A DNA stretch of 64,000 bases from Oxalobacteraceae bacterium (GCA_027490725.1 JAIXXN010000057.1:1-64000), one strand, 5' to 3'; numbered from the stretch's first letter, positions 50,649-59,886 are shown. The notes: generated by a model from the letters alone, not told the origin. Numbers and translations: made by a program.

Positions 50649-52036
50649 TCTCGCGTCGAGACTTTTTCAAAGGTGCGGGTGCCGTCGCCGTCAGTACCGC
50701 AGCCGTCAGCAAAGCGGGCGCCGCCAGTTTGCCGGAAGCGGTGATGGTCAGCAGTGCGGAAACGCAGGTGCCCGAGGCACCGGCCAATGGCCGTCATTTC
50801 AATCCCGTGGTGACCCTGAATGGCTGGTCGCTCCCCTGGCGCATGCAACATGGGGTCAAGGAATTCCACTTGGTGGCCGAACCGGTGGTGCGCGAGCTGG
50901 CACCGGGCATGAAAGCCCATCTGTGGGGCTATAACGGTCAATCGCCAGGCCCGACCATCGAAGTGGTCGAGGGCGACCGTGTGCGTATCTTCGTGACCAA
51001 CAAATTGCCCGAGCACACCAGCGTGCACTGGCATGGCTTGCGAGTGCCGAACGGCATGGACGGGGTGACCGGTCTGACCCAGCCCGGTATCGCGCCCGGC
51101 AAGACCTTTGTCTACGAATTCACCGCGACGCGGGCGGGCACCTTTATGTACCATCCACACGCCGATGAGATGACGCAAATGGCGATGGGCATGATGGGCT
51201 TCTGGGTTACTCATCCCAAAGATTATCGCCAGCAGGCGGTGGACCGTGACTTCGTGTTCCTGCTGAGTGCCTACGATATCGAACCGGGGAGTTACAAGCC
51301 CAAGCAGAACACCATGCTCGACTTCAACCTGTGGACTTTTAATAGCCGGGTGTTCCCCGGCATTGCCGGACTGAATGTAAGGCAGGGCGACAAGGTGCGC
51401 ATCCGTGCTGGCAACCTGACCATGACTAACCATCCGCTGCACCTGCATGGCCATGAGTTTATGGTGACTGGCACCGATGGCGGCTGGGTGCCATCGACGG
51501 CGCGCTGGCCGGAAGTGACCACCGATCTCGGCGTGGGGCAGATGCGGGCCATTGAATTGATCGCCAGCGAGGCAGGGGACTGGGCGCTGCATTGCCATAA
51601 ATCACACCACACCATGAATGCCATGGGGCATAACGTGCCGAATATGATCGGTGTCGATCACCAGGGCATTGCCGAAAAGATTAACCGCATCGTGCCCGGT
51701 TATATGACCATGGGCGACAAGGGCGGTTCGATGGGCGGCATGCAGATGCCCTTGCCGGAAAATACCTTGCCGATGATGACGGGTGAAGGGCCGTTCGGCG
51801 GTGTTGAAATGGGCGGTATGTTTACGCTGCTCAAAGTGCGCGCTGATCAGAAGCGGGGCGATTATTCCGATCCCGGCTGGTATCGGCATCCGGCCGGAAC
51901 GCAAGCCTACGAATGGACGGGTGAGGTGCCGCAATTGACGCGCGAATACCGGCCCGGCCAGGGCGCTCTGCCTGCGAAGGGTTCAGCCGACGTGGAAGTC
52001 AGGGTGCGTAAGCCGTCCGGACACAGCGGGCACTAG
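50645..52036 (+). CDS. Tat-exported multicopper oxidase (copper oxidase)
   Basis: A 463-residue two- or three-domain multicopper oxidase. The twin-arginine signal SRRDFFKGAGAVAVS drives folded export. Copper ligands: HWHGLRVP and YHPHADEMTQM in the first domain and HPLHLHGHEF and HCHKSHHTMNAMGH in the last, giving the type 1 and trinuclear sites. A Met-rich segment (GGMQMPLPENTLPMM) may bind Cu(I). CopA/CueO-like function in Cu(I) oxidation and detoxification is inferred. Overlaps the TolC gene by four bases. Confidence 0.9.
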   Translation: MISRRDFFKGAGAVAVSTAAVSKAGAASLPEAVMVSSAETQVPEAPANGRHFNPVVTLNGWSLPWRMQHGVKEFHLVAEPVVRELAPGMKAHLWGYNGQSPGPTIEVVEGDRVRIFVTNKLPEHTSVHWHGLRVPNGMDGVTGLTQPGIAPGKTFVYEFTATRAGTFMYHPHADEMTQMAMGMMGFWVTHPKDYRQQAVDRDFVFLLSAYDIEPGSYKPKQNTMLDFNLWTFNSRVFPGIAGLNVRQGDKVRIRAGNLTMTNHPLHLHGHEFMVTGTDGGWVPSTARWPEVTTDLGVGQMRAIELIASEAGDWALHCHKSHHTMNAMGHNVPNMIGVDHQGIAEKINRIVPGYMTMGDKGGSMGGMQMPLPENTLPMMTGEGPFGGVEMGGMFTLLKVRADQKRGDYSDPGWYRHPAGTQAYEWTGEVPQLTREYRPGQGALPAKGSADVEVRVRKPSGHSGH

Positions 52037-52088
52037 CCTTTGCTGCTGCATTAAACCCAGCCTGGCGATATCACAGAGTAGGCGTGTG

Positions 52089-52880
52089 TCACTGGCGCTG
52101 GGTGTACTGGCGCACGATGCGTTCATAGCTGCCATCGCGGTGCATCTCCTGCATAACCTTGTCGTAGCGCGCGATCAAGCCGGCTTCGGTGCGCTGGCGG
52201 GAAAAGCCCAGAAACGCCACCAGCCCCTGATCCACCGAAGGTTTCAGTTCGCGGATGGCCGCGCCATTGCCGGTCGCTTCGGCGGAATACAGTATCACCA
52301 GTCTGGGGCCAACGGCAATATCGAAACGCCGGCCTATCAGCTTGTTGACATTCTGTGCCTGGTTCGCAGCTTCATCCGTCTTGGTAATCAGCTTGCTCTG
52401 TAATGCAGTGGTGAATACCGGCCCGTAGACAGCCCCCCGCTCGAAGCCGAAGCGGTAATCCTTTAGTTTGCTGAGATCGCCATCGTAGCGGATCGGGGAA
52501 TCCTTTCTGACGAAAAAGGAGATACGATCTTCCACCAGTTTTTCTTTGGGATAGATCATGTAGCTGAGTCGCTCTGCTTTGTAGGCGAGTGGAAAAACCC
52601 CATCAACTTTGCCACTTGCCAATTCTGTTTGAGCACGGGTTAGTGGCAGAAAGCTGATGCTGACTGGCTTGTCTAAGCGCGCGAAGGCTTCCTTGACGAG
52701 GTCGACTGCGATGCCGCGGGCCTGGCCTTGTTCCTCGAAGGAAAAAGGAGGCAGACTGATCGTCACAAACTGCAGTGCTTCGCTAGCGCGAGTGGCTTGA
52801 AATGCAAATAAAGCAACAAGCAGAGCGACGCAGCGGGCGAGAGTGGTCGGCGTGATGTGCAGAGAAAGCATAAGCCTCAT
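52089..52880 (-). CDS. Periplasmic solute-binding protein (SBP_bac_3 family), copy 1
   Basis: A 263-residue exported binding protein with a signal peptide (LLVALFAFQATRA) and the bilobed SBP_bac_3 pattern (LPPFSFEEQGQARGIAVDLVKEAFARL, FPLAYKAERLSYMIYPKEKLV, RRFDIAVGPRLV). No ABC permease or ATPase is adjacent, so it may feed a remote transporter or signal. It is a clear tandem paralogue of 53025..53816. Confidence 0.85.
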   Translation of the reverse strand: MRLMLSLHITPTTLARCVALLVALFAFQATRASEALQFVTISLPPFSFEEQGQARGIAVDLVKEAFARLDKPVSISFLPLTRAQTELASGKVDGVFPLAYKAERLSYMIYPKEKLVEDRISFFVRKDSPIRYDGDLSKLKDYRFGFERGAVYGPVFTTALQSKLITKTDEAANQAQNVNKLIGRRFDIAVGPRLVILYSAEATGNGAAIRELKPSVDQGLVAFLGFSRQRTEAGLIARYDKVMQEMHRDGSYERIVRQYTQRQ

Positions 52881-53024
52881 CTTAGCCGAGACTGGCTTTT
52901 ATGCGTGTATCCACGCTGTTTTCCGCGTTTGCATGGGCGTTTACTTCAATTACTCCCGGTGGACTTGTGTCTTTTTATAGACATCAAGGCATTCCTAGCC
53001 TTTGCCTGACCGATTGCCAGTCGC

Positions 53025-53816
53025 TCACTGGCGCTGGGTGTACTGTCGCAGGATGCGATCATAGGTGCCATCCCGGCGCATTTCCTGCATCACCTTTTCA
53101 TAGCGCCTGATGAGCCCAGCTTCGGCGCGAACGCGCGAAAAACCCAGAAACGCCACCAGCCCCTGATCCACCGAAGGCTTCAGTTCGCGAATTGCCGAAC
53201 CATTGCCGGTCACGTCAGCGGAATACAGCATGACCAGACGGGGACCGACGGCAATATCGAAACGTCGGCCTGCCAGTTTGGCGACATTCTGTGCCTGCGT
53301 CGCGGCTTCATCCGTTTTGGTGATGAGTTTGTTCTGCAAGGCTGCCGTAAACACTGGCCCATACACCGCTCCCCGTTCAATGCCAAAACTGTATTGCTTC
53401 AGCTTGTCGAGATTGCCATCGTAACGGATCGGTGAGTCGGTTCTGACAAAGAAGGAAATACGGTCTTCTACCAGCTTTTCTTTGGGATAGATGATGTAGC
53501 TGAGTCGTTCTTCCTTAAAGGCTAGCGGGAAAACAGCGTCGGCTTTGCCGCTGGCCATTTCAGTCTGGGCGCGGGTCATCGGTAGATAGCTAATCTTGAC
53601 CGGCTTGCGCAAGCGCACGAAGGCTTCCTTGACGAGATCAACTGCGATGCCGCGCGCCTGGCCATTCTCCTCGAAGGAAAACGGCGGTAGGCTGGCCGTC
53701 ACCAGCTGCAAAGTTTCACTGGCGTGAGCGCTTTGCATTGCAAAGAATGCAAGAGGAAGGGTGGTGAAGCGTGAGAGATAAGCCGGAATGTGGTGCCAAG
53801 ATGTCATAAAGCGCAT
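53025..53816 (-). CDS. Periplasmic solute-binding protein (SBP_bac_3 family), copy 2
   Basis: A 263-residue paralogue of the preceding gene, of identical length and very similar throughout (LPPFSFEENGQARGIAVDLVKEAF; the last 100 residues nearly match, ending RQYTQRQ). The regions upstream of both starts also share the words TTAGCCGAG and TTATGCG, so the whole gene with its upstream DNA was duplicated. Residue changes cluster in the first 120 residues. Ligand not predictable. Confidence 0.85.
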   Translation of the reverse strand: MRFMTSWHHIPAYLSRFTTLPLAFFAMQSAHASETLQLVTASLPPFSFEENGQARGIAVDLVKEAFVRLRKPVKISYLPMTRAQTEMASGKADAVFPLAFKEERLSYIIYPKEKLVEDRISFFVRTDSPIRYDGNLDKLKQYSFGIERGAVYGPVFTAALQNKLITKTDEAATQAQNVAKLAGRRFDIAVGPRLVMLYSADVTGNGSAIRELKPSVDQGLVAFLGFSRVRAEAGLIRRYEKVMQEMRRDGTYDRILRQYTQRQ

Positions 53817-53988
53817 TTTAGCCGAGGCTGGTTCTTATGCGCAGTCGAGCCTGAGGTTTCCGCGTTTGGCGCGCGGTTTGCTTCAACTAGTTTTAGAAGC
53901 TTTGTGCCATTTCATAGACAGCATCAGATTCCGGCCGGTGCAGCATGCCATGTTGCTGCGTTCTGCAACAACATGGCCCTTGCGAGCG

Positions 53989-55632
53989 CTAGGTGAGTAG
54001 GGCGGTGTTCCTGTGCAGGCCAGCAGATGCCGCATGGCGGGAGGGGGTGAGCGTGCGGATCAGACCATCGAGCCGGAACACGCCGACCGCCTCGTTCAGA
54101 CTATGCACTTGCTCCTGCATGGCCTGCGCGGCGGCGGCAGCCTCTTCGACCAAGGCGGCATTCTGCTGGGTTACATCATCCATCTGGGTGACGGCCTCGG
54201 TGATCTGCTCGATCCCGGCCGATTGTTCGCGGCTGGCGAGCATGATCTCGGCCATGATATCGGTGACCTGTTTCACACTGTCGACCACTTCATGCATGGT
54301 GGCGCCTGCCTGCTCTACCAGTCGGTTGCCGATCTGCACTTTGTCGACCGAGTCACCGATCAGTTCCTTGATCTCGCGGGCAGCTGCTGCGCTGCGCTGG
54401 GCCAGCGTGCGCACCTCGCCAGCGACGACGGCAAATCCGCGCCCCTGTTCGCCGGCACGGGCCGCTTCGACCGCCGCATTCAGCGCCAGGATGTTGGTCT
54501 GGAATGCAATCCCGTCGATGACGGCAATAATGTCGACGATTTTGCGGGCCGAGCTATCGATGGCCGCCATGGTATGCACTACCTCGGCTACCACGGCGCC
54601 GCCGCGCGCCGCGACGCCTGAGGCGGATTCGGCCAGGCCATTGGCTTCGCGGGCCCGATCCGAGTTCAGCTTAACGGTGCCAGTCAGCTCTTCCATCGAC
54701 GAGGCCGTTTCTTCCAGCGTGGTGGCTTGCTGCTCGGTGCGGCTCGACAGATCGAGATTGCCGGCCGCAATCTGCCCAGCTGCACTGGCGATCGTCTGGC
54801 TGCTATGTTGTACCTGCCCGACGATGCGACTCAAACCATCGCGCATTGAGCCCATGGCAAATAGCAAGCTGCTGTGATCGCCACTGCGCGCTGGTATCGC
54901 CACCTGCAGGTTGCCGGCAGCGATCTCGCTGGCGATAGCGGCGGCCTGATCCGGCTCGCAACCCAGTTGTCGAACGATGCTGCGGGTAATTAACCAGCCG
55001 GACAGCAAGCTGCAGACCAGCGCTAGCCCGCCCAGCAGCAACATGCGCTGGCGCGCGCTCTCATAGGCCGCTTCGGCGTTGTCGACTGCCGCCGTATTTT
55101 GCTGCTGTTCGATGACGATCAGCTTACGGATCAGGTCCCACCATTTGCGTTGCACGGGGCGGAATTCGAAGCGCAATAGTTTGTAAGCTTCATCCTGCTG
55201 CTGATTCAGCGCCATTTCCTGCGCCCGCTGGATGTATGGACGGGCTAGTTCACCCTGTTTGCGTATGCTTTCCAGTAACTCTTTTTCTTCCGATACCGTT
55301 ACCGACTCGGCCGCAAACATGGTGCTGATCTTGTTGAGTGCGGCGCTATATTTGGCTTCCTGATCGCTGATGCGTTTCACCTCGATCTGGATTTCCTTGG
55401 GATCTTTCAGCAGAATCAGATTGCGCAGTGCCAGTGCCCGTTCGGTCACGGTGAGATCGAGGGTTTGCGCGAGCTGGGTTTCCACATCGTTGACCTTGGT
55501 AATTTCAACCATGCGCTGCTGAATCTCCCGCATGCTTGCCAGACCGAGAACAATGACGACGACCAGCAGTAAGCACACCAGCCCGAAGCCTAGACTCAGT
55601 CGTTTCGCTACGTTCATATTCCTGATTGCCAT
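53989..55632 (-). CDS. Methyl-accepting chemotaxis protein
   Basis: A 547-residue chemoreceptor: first membrane helix about 10-32, a helical periplasmic (4HB-type) domain to about 190, second helix (LLLGGLALVCSLLSGWLI) and a HAMP-like segment. The cytoplasmic signalling helix bundle has the tip IAFQTNILALNAAVEAARAGEQGRGFAVVAGEVR. There is no CheB/CheR-binding pentapeptide at the end (RNTALLT). Ligand unknown. ATG 55632 follows a G10 tract with 4-base spacing; ATG 55617 (MNVAKRLSLGFGL) is an equally family-like start. Confidence 0.88.
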   Translation of the reverse strand: MAIRNMNVAKRLSLGFGLVCLLLVVVIVLGLASMREIQQRMVEITKVNDVETQLAQTLDLTVTERALALRNLILLKDPKEIQIEVKRISDQEAKYSAALNKISTMFAAESVTVSEEKELLESIRKQGELARPYIQRAQEMALNQQQDEAYKLLRFEFRPVQRKWWDLIRKLIVIEQQQNTAAVDNAEAAYESARQRMLLLGGLALVCSLLSGWLITRSIVRQLGCEPDQAAAIASEIAAGNLQVAIPARSGDHSSLLFAMGSMRDGLSRIVGQVQHSSQTIASAAGQIAAGNLDLSSRTEQQATTLEETASSMEELTGTVKLNSDRAREANGLAESASGVAARGGAVVAEVVHTMAAIDSSARKIVDIIAVIDGIAFQTNILALNAAVEAARAGEQGRGFAVVAGEVRTLAQRSAAAAREIKELIGDSVDKVQIGNRLVEQAGATMHEVVDSVKQVTDIMAEIMLASREQSAGIEQITEAVTQMDDVTQQNAALVEEAAAAAQAMQEQVHSLNEAVGVFRLDGLIRTLTPSRHAASAGLHRNTALLT

Positions 55633-55972
55633 ACATCCCCCCCCCCTGAAAATCGCCTAACTAAAAGTTACCAATGAGCGATATTACTTTTGCTTCAGGC
55701 AAGCAAATATCACCATTCCTCACACTGGCGCATACGCAACACTTATTAAATAACTTGATGTTTCGGCTGGATGTGTAGGTTTCGGACTTACAGAGGCAAA
55801 GGGGGCTTGGGTGCATCGCGGCGACTAGTGCTTCACAAGTCGTCATATTCCCTAGGTGAAGACGGCTTGTACAAGGCAAGGGTAGGGGACTTGGCAGGCA
55901 CGCCTATGCGCTCAGGCCAAAACAACCGATAATGGCGGCCAAATCAATTTTTGCACTGTTTGAAAGCCGCAC
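55633..55972. other. Intergenic region with a G10 tract and a short inverted repeat
   Basis: No convincing gene. From left: a pure C10 tract on + (55637..55646, G10 on -) immediately before the chemoreceptor start; the inverted repeat TTTGCTT/AAGCAAA at 55689..55707; and AT-rich sequence. Promoters for the chemoreceptor (minus) and the OsmC-YcaO gene (plus) must lie here, but no good hexamers were identified. Confidence 0.6.
55637..55646. repeat. 10-base homopolymer directly upstream of the chemoreceptor start
   Basis: C10 on +, G10 in the coding direction. It ends four bases before the ATG at 55632, where a Shine-Dalgarno would sit. Confidence 0.95.
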
Positions 55973-58177
55973 ATGGAAATTAAAGTCAACTTTCTCGAGA
56001 AGCTACGTCTCGAAGCGAAATTCGATGATTTCACGGTGATCGCCGACCAGCCGATCCGCTATAAAGGCGATGGTTCGGCCCCTGGTCCGTTTGACTATTT
56101 CCTCGCCTCGTCGGCCTTGTGCGCTGCCTATTTCGTCAAACTGTATTGCAATACGCGCAATATCCCGACCGAAAACATCCGCCTTTCCCAGAACAACATC
56201 GTTGACCCGGAAAACCGCTACCAGCAGATCTTCAAGATTCAGGTGGAACTGCCGGCCGATATTTCGGCCAAGGACCGCGAAGGCATTTTGCGTTCGATCG
56301 ACCGTTGTACGGTGAAGAAGGTGGTCCAGACGGGGCCGGAATTCATCATCGAAGAGGTGGAGAATCTCGATGCCGACGCGCAATCGCTGCTGACCCTGAA
56401 ATCGGACGCGGCTGTTGCGACCTACATTGCGGGCAAGGATCTGCCGCTGGAACAGACCATCGCCAATATGTCGGGCTTGCTGGCGGAGATCGGTATCAAG
56501 ATCGAAATCGCCTCGTGGCGCAATATTGTGCCCAACGTCTGGTCCTTGCATATCCGTGATGCCCATTCACCGATGTGCTTCACCAATGGTAAAGGCGCGA
56601 CCAAGGAAAGCGCACTGGCGTCGGCGCTGGGCGAGTACCTCGAGCGCACTAGCTGCAACCACTTCTATGCAGGCGCTTACTGGGGCGAAGAGATCGCCAA
56701 CGCGGACTTCGTCCATTATCCGACCGAACGCTGGTTTAAAGCGGGCCGCAAGGATGCCTTGCCTAAGGAAATACTCGACGAATACTGTCTGGAAATCTAC
56801 AACCCGGACGGCGAGTTGCGCGGTTCGCATCTGATCGATACCAACTCCGGTAACGTCGCACGCGGCATCTGCTCGCTGCCGTTCGTGCGCCATTCGGACG
56901 GCGAAACCGTATATTTCCCTACCAATCTGATCGAAAACCTGTTCGTCAGCAATGGCATGAGCGCCGGGAATACGCTGGTTGAGGCGCAAGTGCAGTGTCT
57001 GTCGGAGATCTTCGAGCGCGCGGTGAAACGCGAAATTCTGGAAGGCGAAATGGCGCTGCCGGATGTGCCGCATGAGGTGCTGGCCAAGTATCCGGGCATT
57101 GTTGCCGGTATTCAGGGGCTGGAAGAACAGGGCTTCCCGGTACTGGTCAAGGACGCTTCGCTGGGCGGTCAGTATCCAGTGATGTGCGTGACCTTGATGA
57201 ATCCGCGCACTGGCGGTGTATTTGCTTCCTTTGGTGCGCATCCGAGTTTCGAAGTTGCGCTGGAACGTAGTCTGACGGAATTGCTGCAAGGCCGCAGTTT
57301 CGAAGGCCTTAACGATTTGCCGCCGCCGACGTTCACGAGCAATGCCGTGACCGAACCGAACAATTTTGTCGAACATTTCATTGATTCGAGCGGTCTGGTG
57401 TCGTGGCGCTTCTTCAGCGCCAAAGCCGACTACGAGTTTGTGGAATGGGATTTCTCCGGGCACGGCGAGCATTCGAATGCCGAGGAAGCTGCCGCGCTGT
57501 TCGGTATTCTGGACCAGATGGGCAAACAGTCGTATATGGCGGTGTACGACGAACTGGGCGCGGTAGCCTGCCGTATTCTGGTGCCCGGTTACTCGGAAGT
57601 CTATCCGGTGGAAGATCTGGTCTGGGACAATACCAACAAGTCGCTGCTGTTCCGCGCAGATGTGCTGAACCTGCATCGCCTCGAGGACGACGCGCTGGAA
57701 GCGCTGCTGGAACGTCTCGATAACAACGAGCTCGATGAATACGGTGATATCGCGACCCTGATCGGCATCGAATTCGATGAAAACACGGAATGGGGCCAGT
57801 TGACGGTGCTCGAACTGAAGTTGCTGATTCATCTGGCATTGGGTCAGCTGGAAGATGCCCACGATCTGGTCGGCGCCTTCCTGCAGTACAACGACAATAC
57901 CGTCGAACGTCGATTGTTCTATCAGGCGCTGAACGCGGCGCTGGAAGTGGAGTTGGACGGCGATCTGGAGATGGCTGATTACGAAGGCAATTTCCGCCGC
58001 ATGTACGGTCAGCCGCGCATGGATGCGGTACTGGGTTCGCTGGACGGCAGTGTAAAGTTCTACGGCTTGACACCAACCAGCATGAAGCTGGAAGGTCTGG
58101 ATCGTCATCAGCGTTTGCTGGATAGCTATAAAAAGCTGCACAGCGCGCGTGCGCGCGGCGCTGTGAAAGCGGGATAA
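55973..58177 (+). CDS. OsmC-domain / YcaO-domain fusion protein
   Basis: A 734-residue fusion. The N-terminal ~135 residues are OsmC/Ohr-like (FTVIADQPIRYKGDGSAPGPFDYFLASSALCAAYFVKLYC, then the second Cys in IDRCTVKK), a fold that reduces hydroperoxides through paired Cys. The remainder is YcaO: KGATKESALASALGEYLERTSC (ATP-binding Glu residues), QCLSEIFERAVKREI and FGAHPSFEVALERSLTELLQGR; a TPR-like tail ends the protein. YcaO enzymes activate amide backbones with ATP; stand-alone E. coli YcaO assists RimO-dependent S12 methylthiolation. No RiPP precursor with a matching leader is beside it, but the bufferin operon converges two bases away. Confidence 0.9.
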   Translation: MEIKVNFLEKLRLEAKFDDFTVIADQPIRYKGDGSAPGPFDYFLASSALCAAYFVKLYCNTRNIPTENIRLSQNNIVDPENRYQQIFKIQVELPADISAKDREGILRSIDRCTVKKVVQTGPEFIIEEVENLDADAQSLLTLKSDAAVATYIAGKDLPLEQTIANMSGLLAEIGIKIEIASWRNIVPNVWSLHIRDAHSPMCFTNGKGATKESALASALGEYLERTSCNHFYAGAYWGEEIANADFVHYPTERWFKAGRKDALPKEILDEYCLEIYNPDGELRGSHLIDTNSGNVARGICSLPFVRHSDGETVYFPTNLIENLFVSNGMSAGNTLVEAQVQCLSEIFERAVKREILEGEMALPDVPHEVLAKYPGIVAGIQGLEEQGFPVLVKDASLGGQYPVMCVTLMNPRTGGVFASFGAHPSFEVALERSLTELLQGRSFEGLNDLPPPTFTSNAVTEPNNFVEHFIDSSGLVSWRFFSAKADYEFVEWDFSGHGEHSNAEEAAALFGILDQMGKQSYMAVYDELGAVACRILVPGYSEVYPVEDLVWDNTNKSLLFRADVLNLHRLEDDALEALLERLDNNELDEYGDIATLIGIEFDENTEWGQLTVLELKLLIHLALGQLEDAHDLVGAFLQYNDNTVERRLFYQALNAALEVELDGDLEMADYEGNFRRMYGQPRMDAVLGSLDGSVKFYGLTPTSMKLEGLDRHQRLLDSYKKLHSARARGAVKAG
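58131..58165 (-). terminator. Possible terminator of the bufferin operon, inside the YcaO 3' end
   Basis: On the minus strand CACAGCGC (58165..58158) pairs with GCGCTGTG (58146..58139), followed by CAGC and TTTTT. It lies about 15 bases beyond the bufC stop, within the last codons of the YcaO gene. Confidence 0.45.
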
Positions 58178-58179
58178 GC

Positions 58180-58965
58180 TCAGCGGCGCACGAGGACTTC
58201 CTGCGCCAGCCAGTGCTGGAGAAAGCCGGCCAGCGATAGTGCGGTAGCGTCGGGGTCGGCGGCCACGCCACAAACGGCGTTGCACAGCGCACCAAAGCTC
58301 AGTCCGTCGGCTATGTCCTGTAAAGCCTGTGCTTCCAGCGCCGTCAGCGACCGGAAGTGTGGCTGGCCGGACAGGCGCCACACTAGCCAATATGCTGGGG
58401 CATCGAGTTGCTGCGGCGCTGGTGCGTCCACGCCTGCCTGCATCGCTTGCCAGAGTGGCACGCAATTCCATGCGCTTGTTTCAATCCGGACGGACGGATG
58501 TAAGGCGAACACCAGCTCGCTCCATGCGTCCGCTGCAATGTCCGCTACATCACTGCGTGTGAGCGCGCGAGTATCCTTGGCGTCAAAGGCCAGGCCGAGC
58601 GTCCATTCAAGACGCGCCAATTCTCCGATAAACGGATAGTCCGGATAGAACTGTGACGCGTGACTAGCCAGCTCACCGCCATACCAGCGCAAGTTGCGAT
58701 GCCCGGAAGGGTGCTGCGCGATGTAGCTATCGATCAGATCCGAAAACATTTCATCGCCGACGTAGCTCCAGGTCTTATCGTAGACTTCGCACAAGGCTTC
58801 GCGCAGGCGCGACCGATAGGCTCGGTGATAAATTGCCAGCCGCTCGCTGGCCGCCAGACCACACTGTTCGGCGATCGCGCTGGCAAATGGCGGCGCGCTG
58901 TCGGATGGCTGGGTGTCGAGCAAGTAATCTTGAAACTGCTGTTGCAAAGCGGGCAGCGTGTTCAT
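58180..58965 (-). CDS. bufC: Bufferin maturation partner BufC (DUF2063)
   Basis: A 261-residue DUF2063/HvfC-type protein: LQQQFQDYLLDTQ at the start, CGLAASERLAIYHRAYRSRLREAL (HTH-like putative DNA-binding segment of the annotation) and DYPFIGELARLEWTLGLAFDA. In bufferin and methanobactin-like systems this partner helps the DUF692 enzyme recognise its precursor peptide. It overlaps bufB by four bases (ATGA). Confidence 0.88.
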   Translation of the reverse strand: MNTLPALQQQFQDYLLDTQPSDSAPPFASAIAEQCGLAASERLAIYHRAYRSRLREALCEVYDKTWSYVGDEMFSDLIDSYIAQHPSGHRNLRWYGGELASHASQFYPDYPFIGELARLEWTLGLAFDAKDTRALTRSDVADIAADAWSELVFALHPSVRIETSAWNCVPLWQAMQAGVDAPAPQQLDAPAYWLVWRLSGQPHFRSLTALEAQALQDIADGLSFGALCNAVCGVAADPDATALSLAGFLQHWLAQEVLVRR

Positions 58966-59819
58966 GCAGCCTCCCGCTCGGCCAGCACCAGCGCGCCCAC
59001 TTGGCGTGCTCTGTCAAGTTCCATCACCAGTTCTGCTAGCGGCGGGATATTGTCATCGCGCTCGATCAGCGTTGCGACAGGTCCGAAGCGGCGCAGCGCA
59101 TCGGCATATAGCGCCCATACGGGATCGGCGACCGCCTGATCGTGCGTGTCGATGATGCAGTTCTGTTCAATACTATGCCCAGCCAGATGGATCTGCTGCA
59201 CCCGGTGTGTCGGCAGCGCGCGCAAATATGCTTGCGGATCAAAGCCATGATTGACGCTGCTGACGTAGATATTGTTGACGTCCAGAAGAATCAGGCTATC
59301 CGATTGCTGCGCCACGGCCGCAACGAAATCCCACTCCGTTAGGCGGTCTGCGTTGAACGACACATAGCTCGATACGTTTTCCAGAAGCAGCGGGCGTTCC
59401 AGAAAGTCCTGTACGCGGCGGATATTGCGCACCACCGTGGCGACGGCTTCCTCGGTGTACGGTAAGGGCAGCAAGTCGTGCAAGTTTTTTCCACCGATGC
59501 CGGTCCAGCACAGGTGGTCCGAAATCCATAAGGGTTGCACACGGTCGATGAGCTTCTTCAGCGCGAGCAGATAGTCAGCGGATGGACCTTCAGGGCTGCC
59601 GATAGACATCGACACGCCATGCATCACCATCGGAAAATCCTGCCGGATACGGTCCAGCATGCTGAGCGGCTTTCCACCCGGTACCAGGTAATTTTCGGAC
59701 AGAATTTCAAACCAGTCGACGCCAATCTGCGCAGGTGTTTTGCCGAGGACGTCGTGGTAATGACTCGGGCGTAAGCCCAGGCCAAAACCGGGGGATGGCT
59801 GCAAGAGAGGAGGGGACAT
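58962..59819 (-). CDS. bufB: Bufferin-modifying multinuclear iron enzyme BufB (DUF692, MbnB-like)
   Basis: A 285-residue TIM-barrel DUF692 enzyme. Metal-site motifs: FPMVMHGVSMSIGS, WISDHLCW, LLLENVSSYV, LLDVNNIYVSSVNHGFD and IHLAGHS, with IDTHDQ. Homologues (MbnB, TglH, BufB) use two or three irons and oxygen to convert Cys of a peptide into thiooxazole- or oxazolone-type heterocycles. GGGAC-containing start region; ATG 59819 chosen over an earlier frame start because MSPPLLQPSPGFGLGLR gives the conserved N-terminus. 67 bases separate it from bufA. Confidence 0.9.
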   Translation of the reverse strand: MSPPLLQPSPGFGLGLRPSHYHDVLGKTPAQIGVDWFEILSENYLVPGGKPLSMLDRIRQDFPMVMHGVSMSIGSPEGPSADYLLALKKLIDRVQPLWISDHLCWTGIGGKNLHDLLPLPYTEEAVATVVRNIRRVQDFLERPLLLENVSSYVSFNADRLTEWDFVAAVAQQSDSLILLDVNNIYVSSVNHGFDPQAYLRALPTHRVQQIHLAGHSIEQNCIIDTHDQAVADPVWALYADALRRFGPVATLIERDDNIPPLAELVMELDRARQVGALVLAEREAA

Positions 59820-59843
59820 GGTATTGCGAATGTGAGGGAGAGG

Positions 59844-59864
59844 GCGCCGGGACCAGCCCGGCGC
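59844..59864 (-). promoter_or_regulatory. GC-rich stem-loop between bufA and bufB
   Basis: GCGCCGGG (59844..59851) pairs perfectly with CCCGGCGC (59857..59864) across a 5-base loop. No T run follows, so it is likely an RNA-stability or attenuating element that lets the precursor outnumber the enzyme. Confidence 0.55.
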
Positions 59865-59886
59865 GAGCAACTACGGTAAATCGGGA

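Noticed and set aside
55661..55879. 72-aa Cys-rich minus frame between the chemoreceptor and OsmC-YcaO genes
   Set aside because: No RBS, low-complexity, interrupts the expected promoter area; not supported as a gene.
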